A stretch of 64,000 nt of DNA from Desulfocarbo indianensis (GCA_001184205.1 LBMP01000007.1:62001-126000), one strand, 5' to 3'; positions 27,445 through 36,299 are shown, counted from the stretch's first letter. Numbers and translations: made by a program. The notes: generated from the letters alone by a model not told the origin.

Positions 27445-27924
27445 ATGCGCCTGCCCCGCATCCCCGCGCGTCCCTTTAGATGCCTTTTCTTTCTATTATT
27501 GACCGCAACGCTGCTGGCCTTAGCCAGCCCCGCCCTGGCCGACGACCACGTCTGGCGCGGCAGCCATAATGAATATTGGTCCATAGGGGGCAACTGGGAC
27601 CCGGTCGGGCTTTTTCCTGGGATCGGAGACACGGTGGTGTTCGACGGCACAACGGTCGACGATATGTTTATTGACGTTGCCGCGCCCAGTGGCATTAAGT
27701 TCGTGGCCAGTGGTATTAGTCAGTCCTTCATTATTAACGGAAGTGCTTCCTTGAGCCTTTCCGGCATTGATTGCTCCGGCGTCGTCGGCACCTGGAGGCT
27801 CAGGTTCAGCGTTGGAATCAACCTGTCGGCCCCCAGTTCATTGATTGGACCCCCCGGCAATTCGCTCTTGATAGCTGGCGAGTTGAACAACAACGGCAAC
27901 CTACTCACCATCGGGGGGGGGTAA
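27445..27924 (+). CDS. N-terminal part of a beta-strand-repeat surface protein, interrupted at a G9 tract
   Basis: A 159-residue product. A strong Sec signal peptide (basic start, hydrophobic stretch about residues 12-30, cleavage near ALA-DD) is followed by Ser/Gly/Asn-rich beta sequence. The frame stops at TAA 27922-27924, immediately after nine G residues. Removing one G joins it in frame to the downstream part: GGG then NVAFANRLTGAGGLTI, a typical autotransporter-associated beta-strand repeat. As written, only a short secreted fragment is made. Either the tract is a slippage site or the sequence has an error. Confidence 0.8.
   Translation: MRLPRIPARPFRCLFFLLLTATLLALASPALADDHVWRGSHNEYWSIGGNWDPVGLFPGIGDTVVFDGTTVDDMFIDVAAPSGIKFVASGISQSFIINGSASLSLSGIDCSGVVGTWRLRFSVGINLSAPSSLIGPPGNSLLIAGELNNNGNLLTIGGG
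27913..27921 (+). repeat. Homopolymeric G9 tract at the frameshift point
   Basis: Nine consecutive G residues sit where the two halves of the surface-protein gene change frame. Eight Gs would restore one continuous reading frame of about 890 codons. Such tracts are known hot spots for slipped-strand phase variation. Confidence 0.85.
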
Positions 27925-27991
27925 TGTTGCCTTTGCTAATAGATTAACCGGAGCGGGAGGCCTGACCATTAATGACGGCCAGGTAATAATT

Positions 27992-30115
27992 ATGGACTCC
28001 GCCACCTACACCGGGGAGACCACCATAAACGGCGGGACCTTGCGTCTCTCATCGGGCGGCAATCTGCCCGACAACGGCAGCGTCGTCATGATAAATATGT
28101 ATGGGCCACCCGTGCTTGACTTGAATAGCCAGAGCGATACCATAGGCTCTCTTGCGGGAACGGCGGGAACCCAGGTTCAGCTGGGTAGCGGGACTCTGAC
28201 CACCGGCGGCAACAATTCCAGCACCACCTATACCGGGACGATCTCCGGCAGCGGCGGGCTCACCAAGACCGGTGCCGGCATTTTCACCTTGAGCGGCGCC
28301 AACACCTACACCGGAACCACCAACATCAACGACGGCACCTTGCGCCTGGGCGGCAACGAGCGGCTGGCGGATAGCGGAGCCGTGACCGTGGCCGGGGGGG
28401 CAACTTTTGACTTAAGCGGCCATAGTGAAACCATCGCCACCTTGTCCGGCACGGGCGCGGTTAGCATCGCTGGCGGAAATCTCACCATCACCACGGCCTT
28501 GAATCCCGGCTCCAGCCCCGGCGTCATCACCTTCCTGGGCCCACTCAGCCTGGCGGTGGGCGCCCTGAACGTGGAGATCAACGGCACGGCGGCCGGCACG
28601 GGCTATGACCAGGTGGCGGCCACCGGGACCGTCGCCCTGGGCGGCAACCTGAACCTGATTCCCACCATTTCCCCCGCCGCGGGCGCCACCTTCACCATTA
28701 TAGATAATGACGGCGCGGACGCGGTGGCCGGCGCCTTCGCCGGCTTGGCCGAGGGCTCCATCATTACCGCGGGCGGCACAAGATACAGAATCACTTACAC
28801 GGGCGGCACCGGCAACGACGTGGTGTTGACCGCGCTAACCGGCATACCAGCGCCCATCCCGCCCGAGCCCGAGCCAACGCCCGACCCGCCGGCGGCGCCC
28901 CAGGTTTCCCAGGGCTCCGGCCCCAGCCCCACCGGCTCCCTGAACGGTCCGGCCCTCACCTGGCCCCATGTGGCGGGCTCCAATTTCTACCGAATCTACC
29001 GGGCCGCCTGCCCCACCTGCCCCAAGGAACAGGTGGGCCGGGTGGCGGGCTTGAGCTTCACGGACGAGAGCGCCCGGCCGGGCCAAGTCTATTACTACTT
29101 CATCCGCACCGAGAACTCCGGCGGGCTGTCGGACTACTCCCAATGGCTTCCGGCCTGGCGCTATGAGCAGAATCCCGGCCGGGCGAGCGATTTCAACGGC
29201 GACGGGGTCATGGACCTTTTGTGGTGGGACCCGGACACGGGCGGGCTTTCCATCTGGTACCTGAACAGCGGCGCGGTGCGGTCGGTGGGTTCGCCGGGCC
29301 AGGGCCTGGACATCGGCCAATGGCTCCTGGTGAACACCGGCGACTTCAACAATGACGGCGTCTGGGACCTCTTGTGGTGGAACCCGGAGACCGGCGCGGC
29401 GGCCATTTGGTACCTGACCGCCACAGCCAGCGCCTCCGGCGGCATGGGCCTCCAAGCCGCCGACCAGGCGGGGGACATCACGGGCAACGTGACGCTATCC
29501 TATGGCGGCGACTTGAACGGCGACGGCCGGACTGATTTAGTCTGGCGCGACTACGCCGGCGGCGAGGTCACGCTGTGGCTCATGGGCGAGGATGGCAAGC
29601 CGAGCCTCAACGGCCCGCCCAGCCTGGCCGATGGTATGGCCGAGGGCGGCCGGCCCGGCGTGACCGGCTCCCTGGAATGGGTCCTGCGCGGCGCGCACGA
29701 CCTGAACGCCGACGGCAAGGCGGACCTGGTGTGGCAGCACGCCACGGACGGCCGGGTGGTGGTCTGGCTCATGGATGGCAGCCAGGCGCTGAGCTTCCAG
29801 GAATACCAGCGCGGCGAGGCGGCCAACTGGCGGGTGGCCGGCTTGGGCGACCTGAACGGCGACGGCCGGGGCGATCTGCTCTGGCGCAACGATGGGGACG
29901 GGCGCTTGCAGGCCTGGCTCATGACCGGCGGCGATCCCGCCTATGAAGAGCGGGACATGGCCCTGAGCGGCGGCGACGCGGCGGCCTGGCAGGTGAAGGC
30001 GGTGGGTGCCTTCTGCCGCGTGGGTTGCGCGGAGGCGTATTGCAAGCATGCCGAGAGCGGGGCCGCGAGGATAGTGACCTTGGACGGCGGGGAGTTTAAT
30101 CTGGCGGTGGAGTGA
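27992..30115 (+). CDS. Main part of the surface protein: beta-strand repeats and FG-GAP/VCBS-like repeats
   Basis: A 707-residue product from the first ATG, but this frame is open back to 27923 and belongs with the upstream fragment. Residues to about 120 hold autotransporter-associated repeats (TYTGETTINGGTLRL, GGLTKTGAGIFTLSGANTYT). A Pro/Glu hinge (PEPEPTPDPP) follows, then a fibronectin-like domain, then five FG-GAP-type repeats with calcium-loop motifs such as DFNGDGVMDLLWW and DLNADGKADLVW. No C-terminal beta-barrel is present, so it is not a classical self-exporting autotransporter. An extracellular adhesin-like role is inferred. Confidence 0.82.
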   Translation: MDSATYTGETTINGGTLRLSSGGNLPDNGSVVMINMYGPPVLDLNSQSDTIGSLAGTAGTQVQLGSGTLTTGGNNSSTTYTGTISGSGGLTKTGAGIFTLSGANTYTGTTNINDGTLRLGGNERLADSGAVTVAGGATFDLSGHSETIATLSGTGAVSIAGGNLTITTALNPGSSPGVITFLGPLSLAVGALNVEINGTAAGTGYDQVAATGTVALGGNLNLIPTISPAAGATFTIIDNDGADAVAGAFAGLAEGSIITAGGTRYRITYTGGTGNDVVLTALTGIPAPIPPEPEPTPDPPAAPQVSQGSGPSPTGSLNGPALTWPHVAGSNFYRIYRAACPTCPKEQVGRVAGLSFTDESARPGQVYYYFIRTENSGGLSDYSQWLPAWRYEQNPGRASDFNGDGVMDLLWWDPDTGGLSIWYLNSGAVRSVGSPGQGLDIGQWLLVNTGDFNNDGVWDLLWWNPETGAAAIWYLTATASASGGMGLQAADQAGDITGNVTLSYGGDLNGDGRTDLVWRDYAGGEVTLWLMGEDGKPSLNGPPSLADGMAEGGRPGVTGSLEWVLRGAHDLNADGKADLVWQHATDGRVVVWLMDGSQALSFQEYQRGEAANWRVAGLGDLNGDGRGDLLWRNDGDGRLQAWLMTGGDPAYEERDMALSGGDAAAWQVKAVGAFCRVGCAEAYCKHAESGAARIVTLDGGEFNLAVE

Positions 30116-30879
30116 GGGGGAACTGCGTACTTGATAGGGTCCGTCCTCAATTGATGGGGGCGGGCCTTTTGTTTTGGTTGAGCCCGTTACTTTATATTCA
30201 AGAAAAAGAAGAAGGGGCAAAGGCTCCGGGGGGGAACCCTTTTTTTACTGCAAAAGAAAGGGCATCCCCCCAAGAAGAAAACATGAAGGCAGAAATACCG
30301 GGTGGGGACCTTTTTTTCTTCGAATAAGAAAAGCCAAAAGTCATGAGCCCGCGCGGGGGGCGGGGGGGTGTTGGGAGTGGAAGGGAGGTGAAGCCCGGCA
30401 TTCTTTGGGGCGCAAACCAGCTCTGCCACTATCGGCTGAACCGTTAGCGGGTCGCCATCCCAGACCGATGGCATGAAGTTTTTACTCGATGCCGTGATGC
30501 TTGCCGCCCGCACCGGGGTGGCGGGTGGCATGAGGCCGTCGGCCGATTTTCACCAACGGCGGCATAGCCACCTATTATATTAATTGTTGTTTTTCCTGTG
30601 CAATAAAAAATCGCTTTAATTATGAAAATTGCACAGGCGGCTGGCCGATCCGGGAAAAGTACCTGGTCGTAAGCTTTGGCTAATACAGCGAAATTGCGTA
30701 TTTATCAATGGCTAGCTTGCGAATAGTTCTTTCTGCGGTATTTTTAGACTGCACAAGGGACACAGGCGGCTGAACCGGGGCAGCAGCCTTCGAAAAAAAC
30801 AGGCAGACGGGCCGAGACTCTGGCGTATTTCATTTGCGCCATCCTTGCCGTCACTGCCGCTCAGCTTGGGACGCTCCGC
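30116..30879. other. 760-base intergenic region with low-complexity and inverted repeats
   Basis: No gene supported. 30190-30340 contains two imperfect direct copies of a G-run, T-run, A-rich unit (near 30226-30265 and 30298-30335). A 10-bp perfect inverted repeat lies at 30595-30637. The DNA becomes AT-rich from 30560 to 30760. Confidence 0.5.
30595..30637 (+). repeat. 10-bp inverted repeat, possible operator or hairpin
   Basis: CCTGTGCAAT at 30595-30604 and ATTGCACAGG at 30628-30637 are perfect complements separated by 23 AT-rich bases. They lie about 240 bases upstream of the NarI/HdrC-like gene. Confidence 0.5.
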
Positions 30880-32565
30880 ATGTTTTTCACTGTGTCACTC
30901 TACACCGCCCTCGTAATCTGCGGGCTGGGTCTGGCCTACAAGCTCTGGCGCTGGCTGACCGTGAATATCGGTCCGGAATCAGGGCAATACGGCCCCGGCG
31001 CCCGTCTGACCGCGGTGCTCAAGGGATCGCTGGCGGCGATTTTCAGCCGCGATATCCTGACCCTGCTAAAGGTGTTCATCCTGGATGGGCTTTTTCAGCT
31101 AAGGGTGCGCAAAAACAGCACCTTGGCCTGGCTGGCCCACCTGGCGATCTTTTGGGGCTTCATCCTCCTGGTGCTGATGCACGCCCTGGACGACTACACC
31201 CGGGACTGGCTGCCGGGATATGAGCCCACCCTGGACCCCTATCAGTTTCTGCGCAACCTTTTCGGCGCGCTGGTGCTGGCCGGCGCGGCCATCGCCGCCT
31301 GGCGGCGCTTCAAGATTCCCCTGCGCAGGCTCACGGCCAGGCCTTTAGATCACGTGGCCGTGGGGCTCACCGCGCTCATCATTCTCTCGGGATTCGGCTT
31401 CGAGGGGCTCAAGATAATATCCTACCAAGACTACGACCGCATGATCCAGGATTACGCGCCCTCCCAGGAACCGGAAGACCTGCTGGCCCTGCGCACCCTG
31501 TGGGCCCGGGAATACGGCGTGGTGTTCCCGGCGGACCGCGAATTGGGCGGCCCGGAGGTGTTGGAAAAGGGGCGCGAGCTGGACGCCATGAGCTGTCTGG
31601 AATGCCATTCCAACACCAAGAGCGCTTTTTTGTCCTACGGCCTGGGCAAGCTGATGGCCCCGGCCGCGGTGAAGCTGGTGGACGCCGGCGCGGTGGATTG
31701 GCTCTGGTACATCCATTTCCTGGCCACCTTCGCCGGGTTGGCGATGTTGCCCTTCAGCAAATTCCTGCACCTTTTCACCACGCCGCTCATGCTTATGGCC
31801 GGCGCGGTGAGCGACCGCCGGGCCATGCATCCGGCCGCCCGGGCCTTTATGCGCGCCCTGGAGCTGGACGCCTGCATGCATTGCGCCACCTGCTCCCTGC
31901 ATTGCTCGGTGGCGGTGGCCCTGCATGAGGTGCCCAACCTCACCTTGCTGCCCTCGGAGAAATTGAAGGCGCTGGCCTGCCTGAGCGGCGGGGTCCGGGA
32001 CGAAGGCATGCTGCGCGCCATGCGGGAGGGGGCCTATCTCTGCACCTCCTGCTACCGCTGCACCAAGCTCTGCCCGGCGGGCATCGACTTGCAGGACTTG
32101 TGGTTCGCCATGAAGGACGACCTGGCGGCCAAGGGCCTGGGCGAGACTTATAGCGACGTACGCGATGGGGCCCACGCCGCGGCCGAGCCTTCGCGCCGCC
32201 AGACGCAGGTGTCCTTGCAGCCCCAGGCCCAGATCGGCGCCGGCCTGAGTTCCGAGGCGAAAAGCTTCCAGAACTGCTTTACCTGCATGACCTGCACCAA
32301 CGCCTGCCCGGTGGTGATGAACTACGCCAAGCCCAAGGAAGTGCTGGATTTATTGCCCCATCAGATAATGCACGCCTTGGCCGTGGGGCTGCGCGAGGAG
32401 GCCATGGGCGCGGGCATGGTGTGGAATTGCCTCACCTGCTACCGCTGCCAGGAGGCCTGTCCGCAGGGAGTGCTGGTGACCGAGGTTCTCGGAGAGCTGC
32501 GCAACCTGGCCAGCCACTCGGGATTCGCCAGAAAGGATCGCACATGCAATACGCCCTGTTCCTAG
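30880..32565 (+). CDS. NarI-like membrane cytochrome fused to an HdrC-like ferredoxin, with a CxxCH heme motif
   Basis: A 561-residue inner-membrane redox protein. Five hydrophobic helices of the NarI/DsrM type lie at about residues 5-27, 85-105, 125-142, 158-175 and 270-300, with heme-ligand-like His in LAHLAIFWGF. Between helices 4 and 5, on the expected periplasmic side, is CLECH, a c-type heme attachment motif. The cytoplasmic C-terminal half has four cysteine clusters (CMHCATCSLHC, CTSCYRCTKLCPAG, CFTCMTCTNACPVV, CLTCYRCQEACPQG). It overlaps the HdrB-like gene by 22 bases. Together they resemble HmeC/TmcC-plus-HdrD-type complexes moving electrons between periplasm, quinone and cytoplasm. 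Confidence 0.85.
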   Translation: MFFTVSLYTALVICGLGLAYKLWRWLTVNIGPESGQYGPGARLTAVLKGSLAAIFSRDILTLLKVFILDGLFQLRVRKNSTLAWLAHLAIFWGFILLVLMHALDDYTRDWLPGYEPTLDPYQFLRNLFGALVLAGAAIAAWRRFKIPLRRLTARPLDHVAVGLTALIILSGFGFEGLKIISYQDYDRMIQDYAPSQEPEDLLALRTLWAREYGVVFPADRELGGPEVLEKGRELDAMSCLECHSNTKSAFLSYGLGKLMAPAAVKLVDAGAVDWLWYIHFLATFAGLAMLPFSKFLHLFTTPLMLMAGAVSDRRAMHPAARAFMRALELDACMHCATCSLHCSVAVALHEVPNLTLLPSEKLKALACLSGGVRDEGMLRAMREGAYLCTSCYRCTKLCPAGIDLQDLWFAMKDDLAAKGLGETYSDVRDGAHAAAEPSRRQTQVSLQPQAQIGAGLSSEAKSFQNCFTCMTCTNACPVVMNYAKPKEVLDLLPHQIMHALAVGLREEAMGAGMVWNCLTCYRCQEACPQGVLVTEVLGELRNLASHSGFARKDRTCNTPCS

Positions 32566-33434
32566 GCTGTAAGATACCCTATTTCGTGCCCCACTATGAG
32601 ATGGCCGCCCGGCGGGTGCTGGCCGAGCTGGACGTGAAGCTGGTGGAGCCGGAATTCAATTGCTGCGGCTATCCCATGCGGCATCTTTATTTTGATTCAT
32701 ATCTCCTGGCCAACGCCCGCAACATGGCCATAGCCGAGGCCCAGGGCCTGGATATCCTGACCCCCTGCAAATGCTGCTTCGGCTCCTTCATGCGGGTGCG
32801 CCACCTGCTGAGGGAATTCCCGGCCCTGAAGGAAAAGGTGGACGCCGGCTTGGCCAAGGAGGGCCTGAGCTACACGGGCAAGCACGCGGTGAAGCACCTG
32901 CTCACCGTGCTGCACGCCGACGTGGGGCTGGAGGCCCTGGCCGCCAAGGTGCGCCGGCCCTACGAGGGCCTGAAGGTGGCGCCCATGTACGGCTGCCACG
33001 CCATCCGCCCCAGCAAGATGACCAAGTTCGACGACCCGGCCGCGCCGTCTTTGATTGACGAGCTGCTGCGGGTCACCGGCGCGGACACCGTGGATTGGGA
33101 CGGCAAGCTCAGCTGCTGCGGAAGCCCGGTGCGGGGCTGGAACGAAAAGCTTTCCCTGGACATGGCGGGCAAGCTCCTGCGCCAGGCCCGGCGGGGGGGG
33201 GCGGACATACTCTGCATCTCCTGCCCCTATTCCCAGATGCAGGTGGAATGGGCCTCCGAGGTGAGCAATCAGGCCGACATGGCCGAGTTCGTGGGCGGCA
33301 GCATGCTGTATCCCCAGATCCTGGGCTTAAGCATGGGGTTCGCGCCCGAGGAACTGGGCTTGTCCTACAACATGCCCGACGTGAGCTTCATCTTAAGCTT
33401 CTTGAAGCGGGAGCCCCAGCGCGCGGCGGGCTAA
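32544..33434 (+). CDS. HdrB-like (heterodisulfide reductase B family) iron-sulfur protein
   Basis: A 296-residue cytoplasmic protein with two CCG domains: FNCCGYPMR and PCKCCFG in the first half, and YGCHAIRP, SCCGSPVRG and CISCPYS in the second. This cysteine pattern binds the non-cubane [4Fe-4S] clusters of HdrB. AAAGGA lies before the ATG, which is inside the end of the upstream membrane gene, so the two are co-translated. In sulfate reducers such pairs probably reduce a disulfide or cytoplasmic carrier. The natural substrate here is unknown. Confidence 0.9.
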   Translation: MQYALFLGCKIPYFVPHYEMAARRVLAELDVKLVEPEFNCCGYPMRHLYFDSYLLANARNMAIAEAQGLDILTPCKCCFGSFMRVRHLLREFPALKEKVDAGLAKEGLSYTGKHAVKHLLTVLHADVGLEALAAKVRRPYEGLKVAPMYGCHAIRPSKMTKFDDPAAPSLIDELLRVTGADTVDWDGKLSCCGSPVRGWNEKLSLDMAGKLLRQARRGGADILCISCPYSQMQVEWASEVSNQADMAEFVGGSMLYPQILGLSMGFAPEELGLSYNMPDVSFILSFLKREPQRAAG

Positions 33435-33462
33435 CCCAGGCGTAGCCTTTAAGGACGCATCA

Positions 33463-33659
33463 AGAGCCGGCGCGAAGCCGGCTCTAAGCTTGATGACAAA
33501 GCCGAGCTGACCAGGCTGCTCAGAAAGCCCCAGATGCTAGGCGCGAGGAAAAAGCTGGAACGAAGCGTAGTTGGACCTACGTGAGTTTCAGCCTTTTTCG
33601 CAGCAACGACGCAGATGGGGCTTTATCTGCAGCCTGAGAGCCGGCTTCGCGCCGGCTCT
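33463..33659. repeat. Nested palindromic element with identical hairpin ends
   Basis: A 23-bp palindrome (AGAGCCGGC-GCGAA-GCCGGCTCT) at 33463-33485 and its exact reverse complement at 33637-33659 bound the element. Between them, 33512-33636 is a second imperfect palindrome with arms of about 60 bases beginning CAGGCTGC and ending GCAGCCTG, which include AAAGCCCCA and its complement TGGGGCTTT. Similar palindromic intergenic units are common in Desulfobacterota and Geobacter-like genomes from memory. Confidence 0.8.
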
Positions 33660-33663
33660 TTTT
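33637..33663 (+). terminator. Terminator after the HdrB-like gene
   Basis: The right-hand hairpin (AGAGCCGGC-TTCGC-GCCGGCTCT) is followed directly by T residues (TTTTT to 33663), so this arm of the palindromic element acts as a rho-independent terminator on the plus strand. Confidence 0.75.
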
Positions 33664-33679
33664 CATTGCCGCCGTAGCC

Positions 33680-35257
33680 CTACCAGGTCCACATCCAGGC
33701 CGCGAACTCCACCGAAGTAAACACCGAGATGGTCATCAACAGCATGACCAGGAGCAGCATTGCCCTCCAGCGGTGGGCCAGCATCTGGCCCAGGACCAGG
33801 AAAAGGGGGAACAGGGTCAGGGTGAAGCGGGTGAGGGAGCGGGTGGAGCCGCTGGCAAAGGTCAAAGCGAGGGTGCCCAGCACGAACAGCGCCTCGGCCG
33901 CGCCCAACCGCCGCCAAATCAAAGGCGCCAGGGCCAGGGCCAGGATGCCGCAGAGCATGTCCAGCATGAAGGCGAAATCCACTTCATTGGCCAGAAGGTT
34001 GTTGTTCACCATGGAGATGAAGTGATCGTAAAAGACCGACCAAGGCAGGGCGAAGGACCTCCCCCAGGTTTTTTGGACGGCGCTGAAGAACAGGGGGTCG
34101 CCGGTGTGCAAATAGCAATAAAGGCTGTAGCCGCCCACCCCGGCCAGCATCACCAGCAGCCAGAGCAGGCGCCAGGAAAAACGCCGCCGCCGCAGCAGGG
34201 CGCCCAGGAAGAAGGCCGGCAGCAGCGCTAGGCCGGTGGGCCTGGTGGCGCTGAGCAGAGCGCCGCAGAAGCCGCTGGCGGCCAGGCCGCCGCGCCGGAA
34301 AAAATAGAAGGAAACCACCGCCAGCAGCAGATAGAGCGACTCCGTGTAAAAGCTGGAAAAGAATATGCTGGAAGGCCACACCGCCAAAAGGATCACCGCC
34401 ACGGTCAGCGGCTGCCTGCCCAGGTCTTGGCGATAGGTTTTATACAGGAAAAGCAGGGCGGCCATCACCGCCGCATTGGCGATCACGATGCCCGATACAT
34501 AGACCGGCCAGCCGGTAAAGAGGCTCAGCCCCTTGCTCAAAAGGGGATACAAAGGGAAAAAGGCGAATTTGTCAGCCTTGTCCGCGTAGAGCGTGCGGGC
34601 GATGTCATTGTAGTACCAGGCGTCGAAGCGCATGAGAAAGCCCCACACGGGGTCGGCCAGGCGGGGGATTCCCGGCTCCAGCTTCATACGGGCCAGGAAA
34701 AAATCCGCGGCCAGCTTGGTGATGACCAACAGCGCCGCCCTGGGCAATATCCAGAAAAGAGCGATGTCTTGCAGCGCCTCCTTGAGCCAGGCCGGCAGGC
34801 GGGAGCCCAGACGCAGGCAAAGCCATCTGGCCAGATCGAGGCACTTTTCCCAGGCCAGCATGGCGTGCAGATGCTGCCGGAAGGCCCAGCCAAAGGTGAG
34901 GGCCAGATATTGCAGCCAGAGCGAGGCGGCGAAATACAGGGCGGGAAATCCATAGGGCTTGCCGCCCAAATGCCAGCCGCCGCCGAGCTGGATTTGATCC
35001 GGCCACAAGGCCAGGGCGTTGTTGGCCGCGGCCGCGTAGAAGAAAAGATTGAGCAGAACGGTAAGGACCTTGCGGCGCAAGATCCGGTCTTTATAAAAAA
35101 CCAGCGCCAGCCAGCCCGCCGCGCCGCCGATCAAAGGCCCTGCCGCCAGCCGCGCGGGCCAGGTGGCGTCCCACTCATGTTCCCACAGCCATAGCAGCTG
35201 CGAAGCCAGGCCCAGAAGAGCGCCAAGCAAAAGGGTCCCATGCTTTTTTAAAAGCAC
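33680..35257 (-). CDS. PIG-V-like integral membrane mannosyltransferase-family protein
   Basis: A 525-residue polytopic membrane protein with about 11 hydrophobic segments. The block MRFDAWYYNDIA followed by FFPLYPLLSKGLS matches the catalytic loop region of the PIG-V family (GPI mannosyltransferase 2 in eukaryotes), with Asp in RFDAWYY as the likely acid. SSFYTESLYLLLAV and ATRPTGLALLP are also family-like. Bacterial homologues are presumed lipid-linked-sugar glycosyltransferases. It has a long N-terminal extension of about 170 residues with further helices. It is transcribed alone, so the acceptor is unknown. Confidence 0.82.
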   Translation of the reverse strand: MLLKKHGTLLLGALLGLASQLLWLWEHEWDATWPARLAAGPLIGGAAGWLALVFYKDRILRRKVLTVLLNLFFYAAAANNALALWPDQIQLGGGWHLGGKPYGFPALYFAASLWLQYLALTFGWAFRQHLHAMLAWEKCLDLARWLCLRLGSRLPAWLKEALQDIALFWILPRAALLVITKLAADFFLARMKLEPGIPRLADPVWGFLMRFDAWYYNDIARTLYADKADKFAFFPLYPLLSKGLSLFTGWPVYVSGIVIANAAVMAALLFLYKTYRQDLGRQPLTVAVILLAVWPSSIFFSSFYTESLYLLLAVVSFYFFRRGGLAASGFCGALLSATRPTGLALLPAFFLGALLRRRRFSWRLLWLLVMLAGVGGYSLYCYLHTGDPLFFSAVQKTWGRSFALPWSVFYDHFISMVNNNLLANEVDFAFMLDMLCGILALALAPLIWRRLGAAEALFVLGTLALTFASGSTRSLTRFTLTLFPLFLVLGQMLAHRWRAMLLLVMLLMTISVFTSVEFAAWMWTW

Positions 35258-35446
35258 TACGAGGCTACCTCCCCCAAAGGAGTTGCAGGGCAGGCATTTT
35301 GTGCAGCGATGACGGGGTCAGATGGACGGGGCGGGCGATAAAGAACGCCTGAACGCGAAGCAACTATACTACGGCTGCCCATGATTCATGAAGGCATTTT
35401 CAAGAAATTCGCCAGCGGGCTTGGGCGGGGCGGGGGAGGGCCGGGT

Positions 35447-36103
35447 TCAGGCGTCCAGGATGAAGTCGGTGATAAAGGGATTTTCCTCCCGCTCCCGCCC
35501 CAGGGTGGAGGCGGGGGTGTCGCCGTAGTCATGGCCGGGATGGATGATCGTCTTGTCCGGCAGGGGCAAAAGACGCCGCTCGATGGAATCCAGCAGGGTT
35601 TGCAGCGAAGCCCCGCCCAGATCGGTGCGGCCCACCGCGCCCACGAACAGGGTGTCGCCGGTGAACAGGTTGCCCTCCACCAGAAAACAGACCGATCCCG
35701 GCGTGTGCCCCGGCGTGTGGATCACCTCCAGGCGCAGGTCGCCCACCTGCAATGCCTGGCCGTGGCTCAGGCGCACATCGGCCCGCGGCGGCGGCGGCAG
35801 ATGCAGCTCCTGGGTGGAGACCGCCTTTCCCTCTTCCGAGGCGAAAAAGTCGTCGTCATCCTGGTGCATGGCCACCGGCGCTTGGATGAGTTCTTTCAGC
35901 TCCGCGTTGGCCAGGGTGTGATCCGGGTGGCCGTGGGTGTTGAGGATGTACTTGATCTCGTAATCCCGCGCCCATTGGGCCAGACGCCTCGCCTCGCCGG
36001 CCGGGTCGATGATGACCGCCTGGCCGGTGCGGGGGCAGGCCACCAGATAGGTGAGCACCTCGTACTCGCCTATGCGAAGGGATTTGATCACGGGAGTGGG
36101 CAT
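35447..36103 (-). CDS. Metallo-beta-lactamase-fold hydrolase (glyoxalase II-like)
   Basis: A 218-residue cytoplasmic hydrolase. Metal ligands are visible in THGHPDH, HTPGHTPGS, GDTLFVGAVGRTD and HPGHDYG, a complete dinuclear-site pattern of the glyoxalase II/persulfide dioxygenase subgroup. ATG 36103 is chosen because AAGGA lies 4 bases upstream and family similarity begins there; a longer upstream frame has none. Its promoter region is shared divergently with the cobalamin riboswitch leader. The substrate (thioester or other) is not resolvable. Confidence 0.88.
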   Translation of the reverse strand: MPTPVIKSLRIGEYEVLTYLVACPRTGQAVIIDPAGEARRLAQWARDYEIKYILNTHGHPDHTLANAELKELIQAPVAMHQDDDDFFASEEGKAVSTQELHLPPPPRADVRLSHGQALQVGDLRLEVIHTPGHTPGSVCFLVEGNLFTGDTLFVGAVGRTDLGGASLQTLLDSIERRLLPLPDKTIIHPGHDYGDTPASTLGREREENPFITDFILDA

Positions 36104-36270
36104 TTTCCTTACCTCATAACAGAGCGGGCCCGCGTTTTGGCCGCTTACACGTGAAATGGTTGTCACGTGCAAGTATCCGTTGGCCATGCTTTTTAATAAC
36201 ACCTTTCCATTGATCGAGCCGCCGCGCAATCCTAAAAATCATCTCCGCCGCCGGGATGCCGCCGCTTCCA

Positions 36271-36299
36271 TTGACACCGCCTTCCCGGCGTGATAGCTA
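36271..36299 (+). promoter_or_regulatory. Putative promoter of the btuFCD leader
   Basis: TTGACA at 36271-36276, a 17-base spacer, then a poor -10 (TAGCTA) at 36294-36299, just upstream of the riboswitch. The -35 is perfect and the -10 weak. Confidence 0.5.

Noticed and set aside
28270-28340. Repeated segments in the surface-protein gene considered as tandem DNA repeats or CRISPR-like
   Set aside because: They are protein-level beta-strand repeats with diverged DNA; no regular repeat-spacer pattern exists anywhere in the window.
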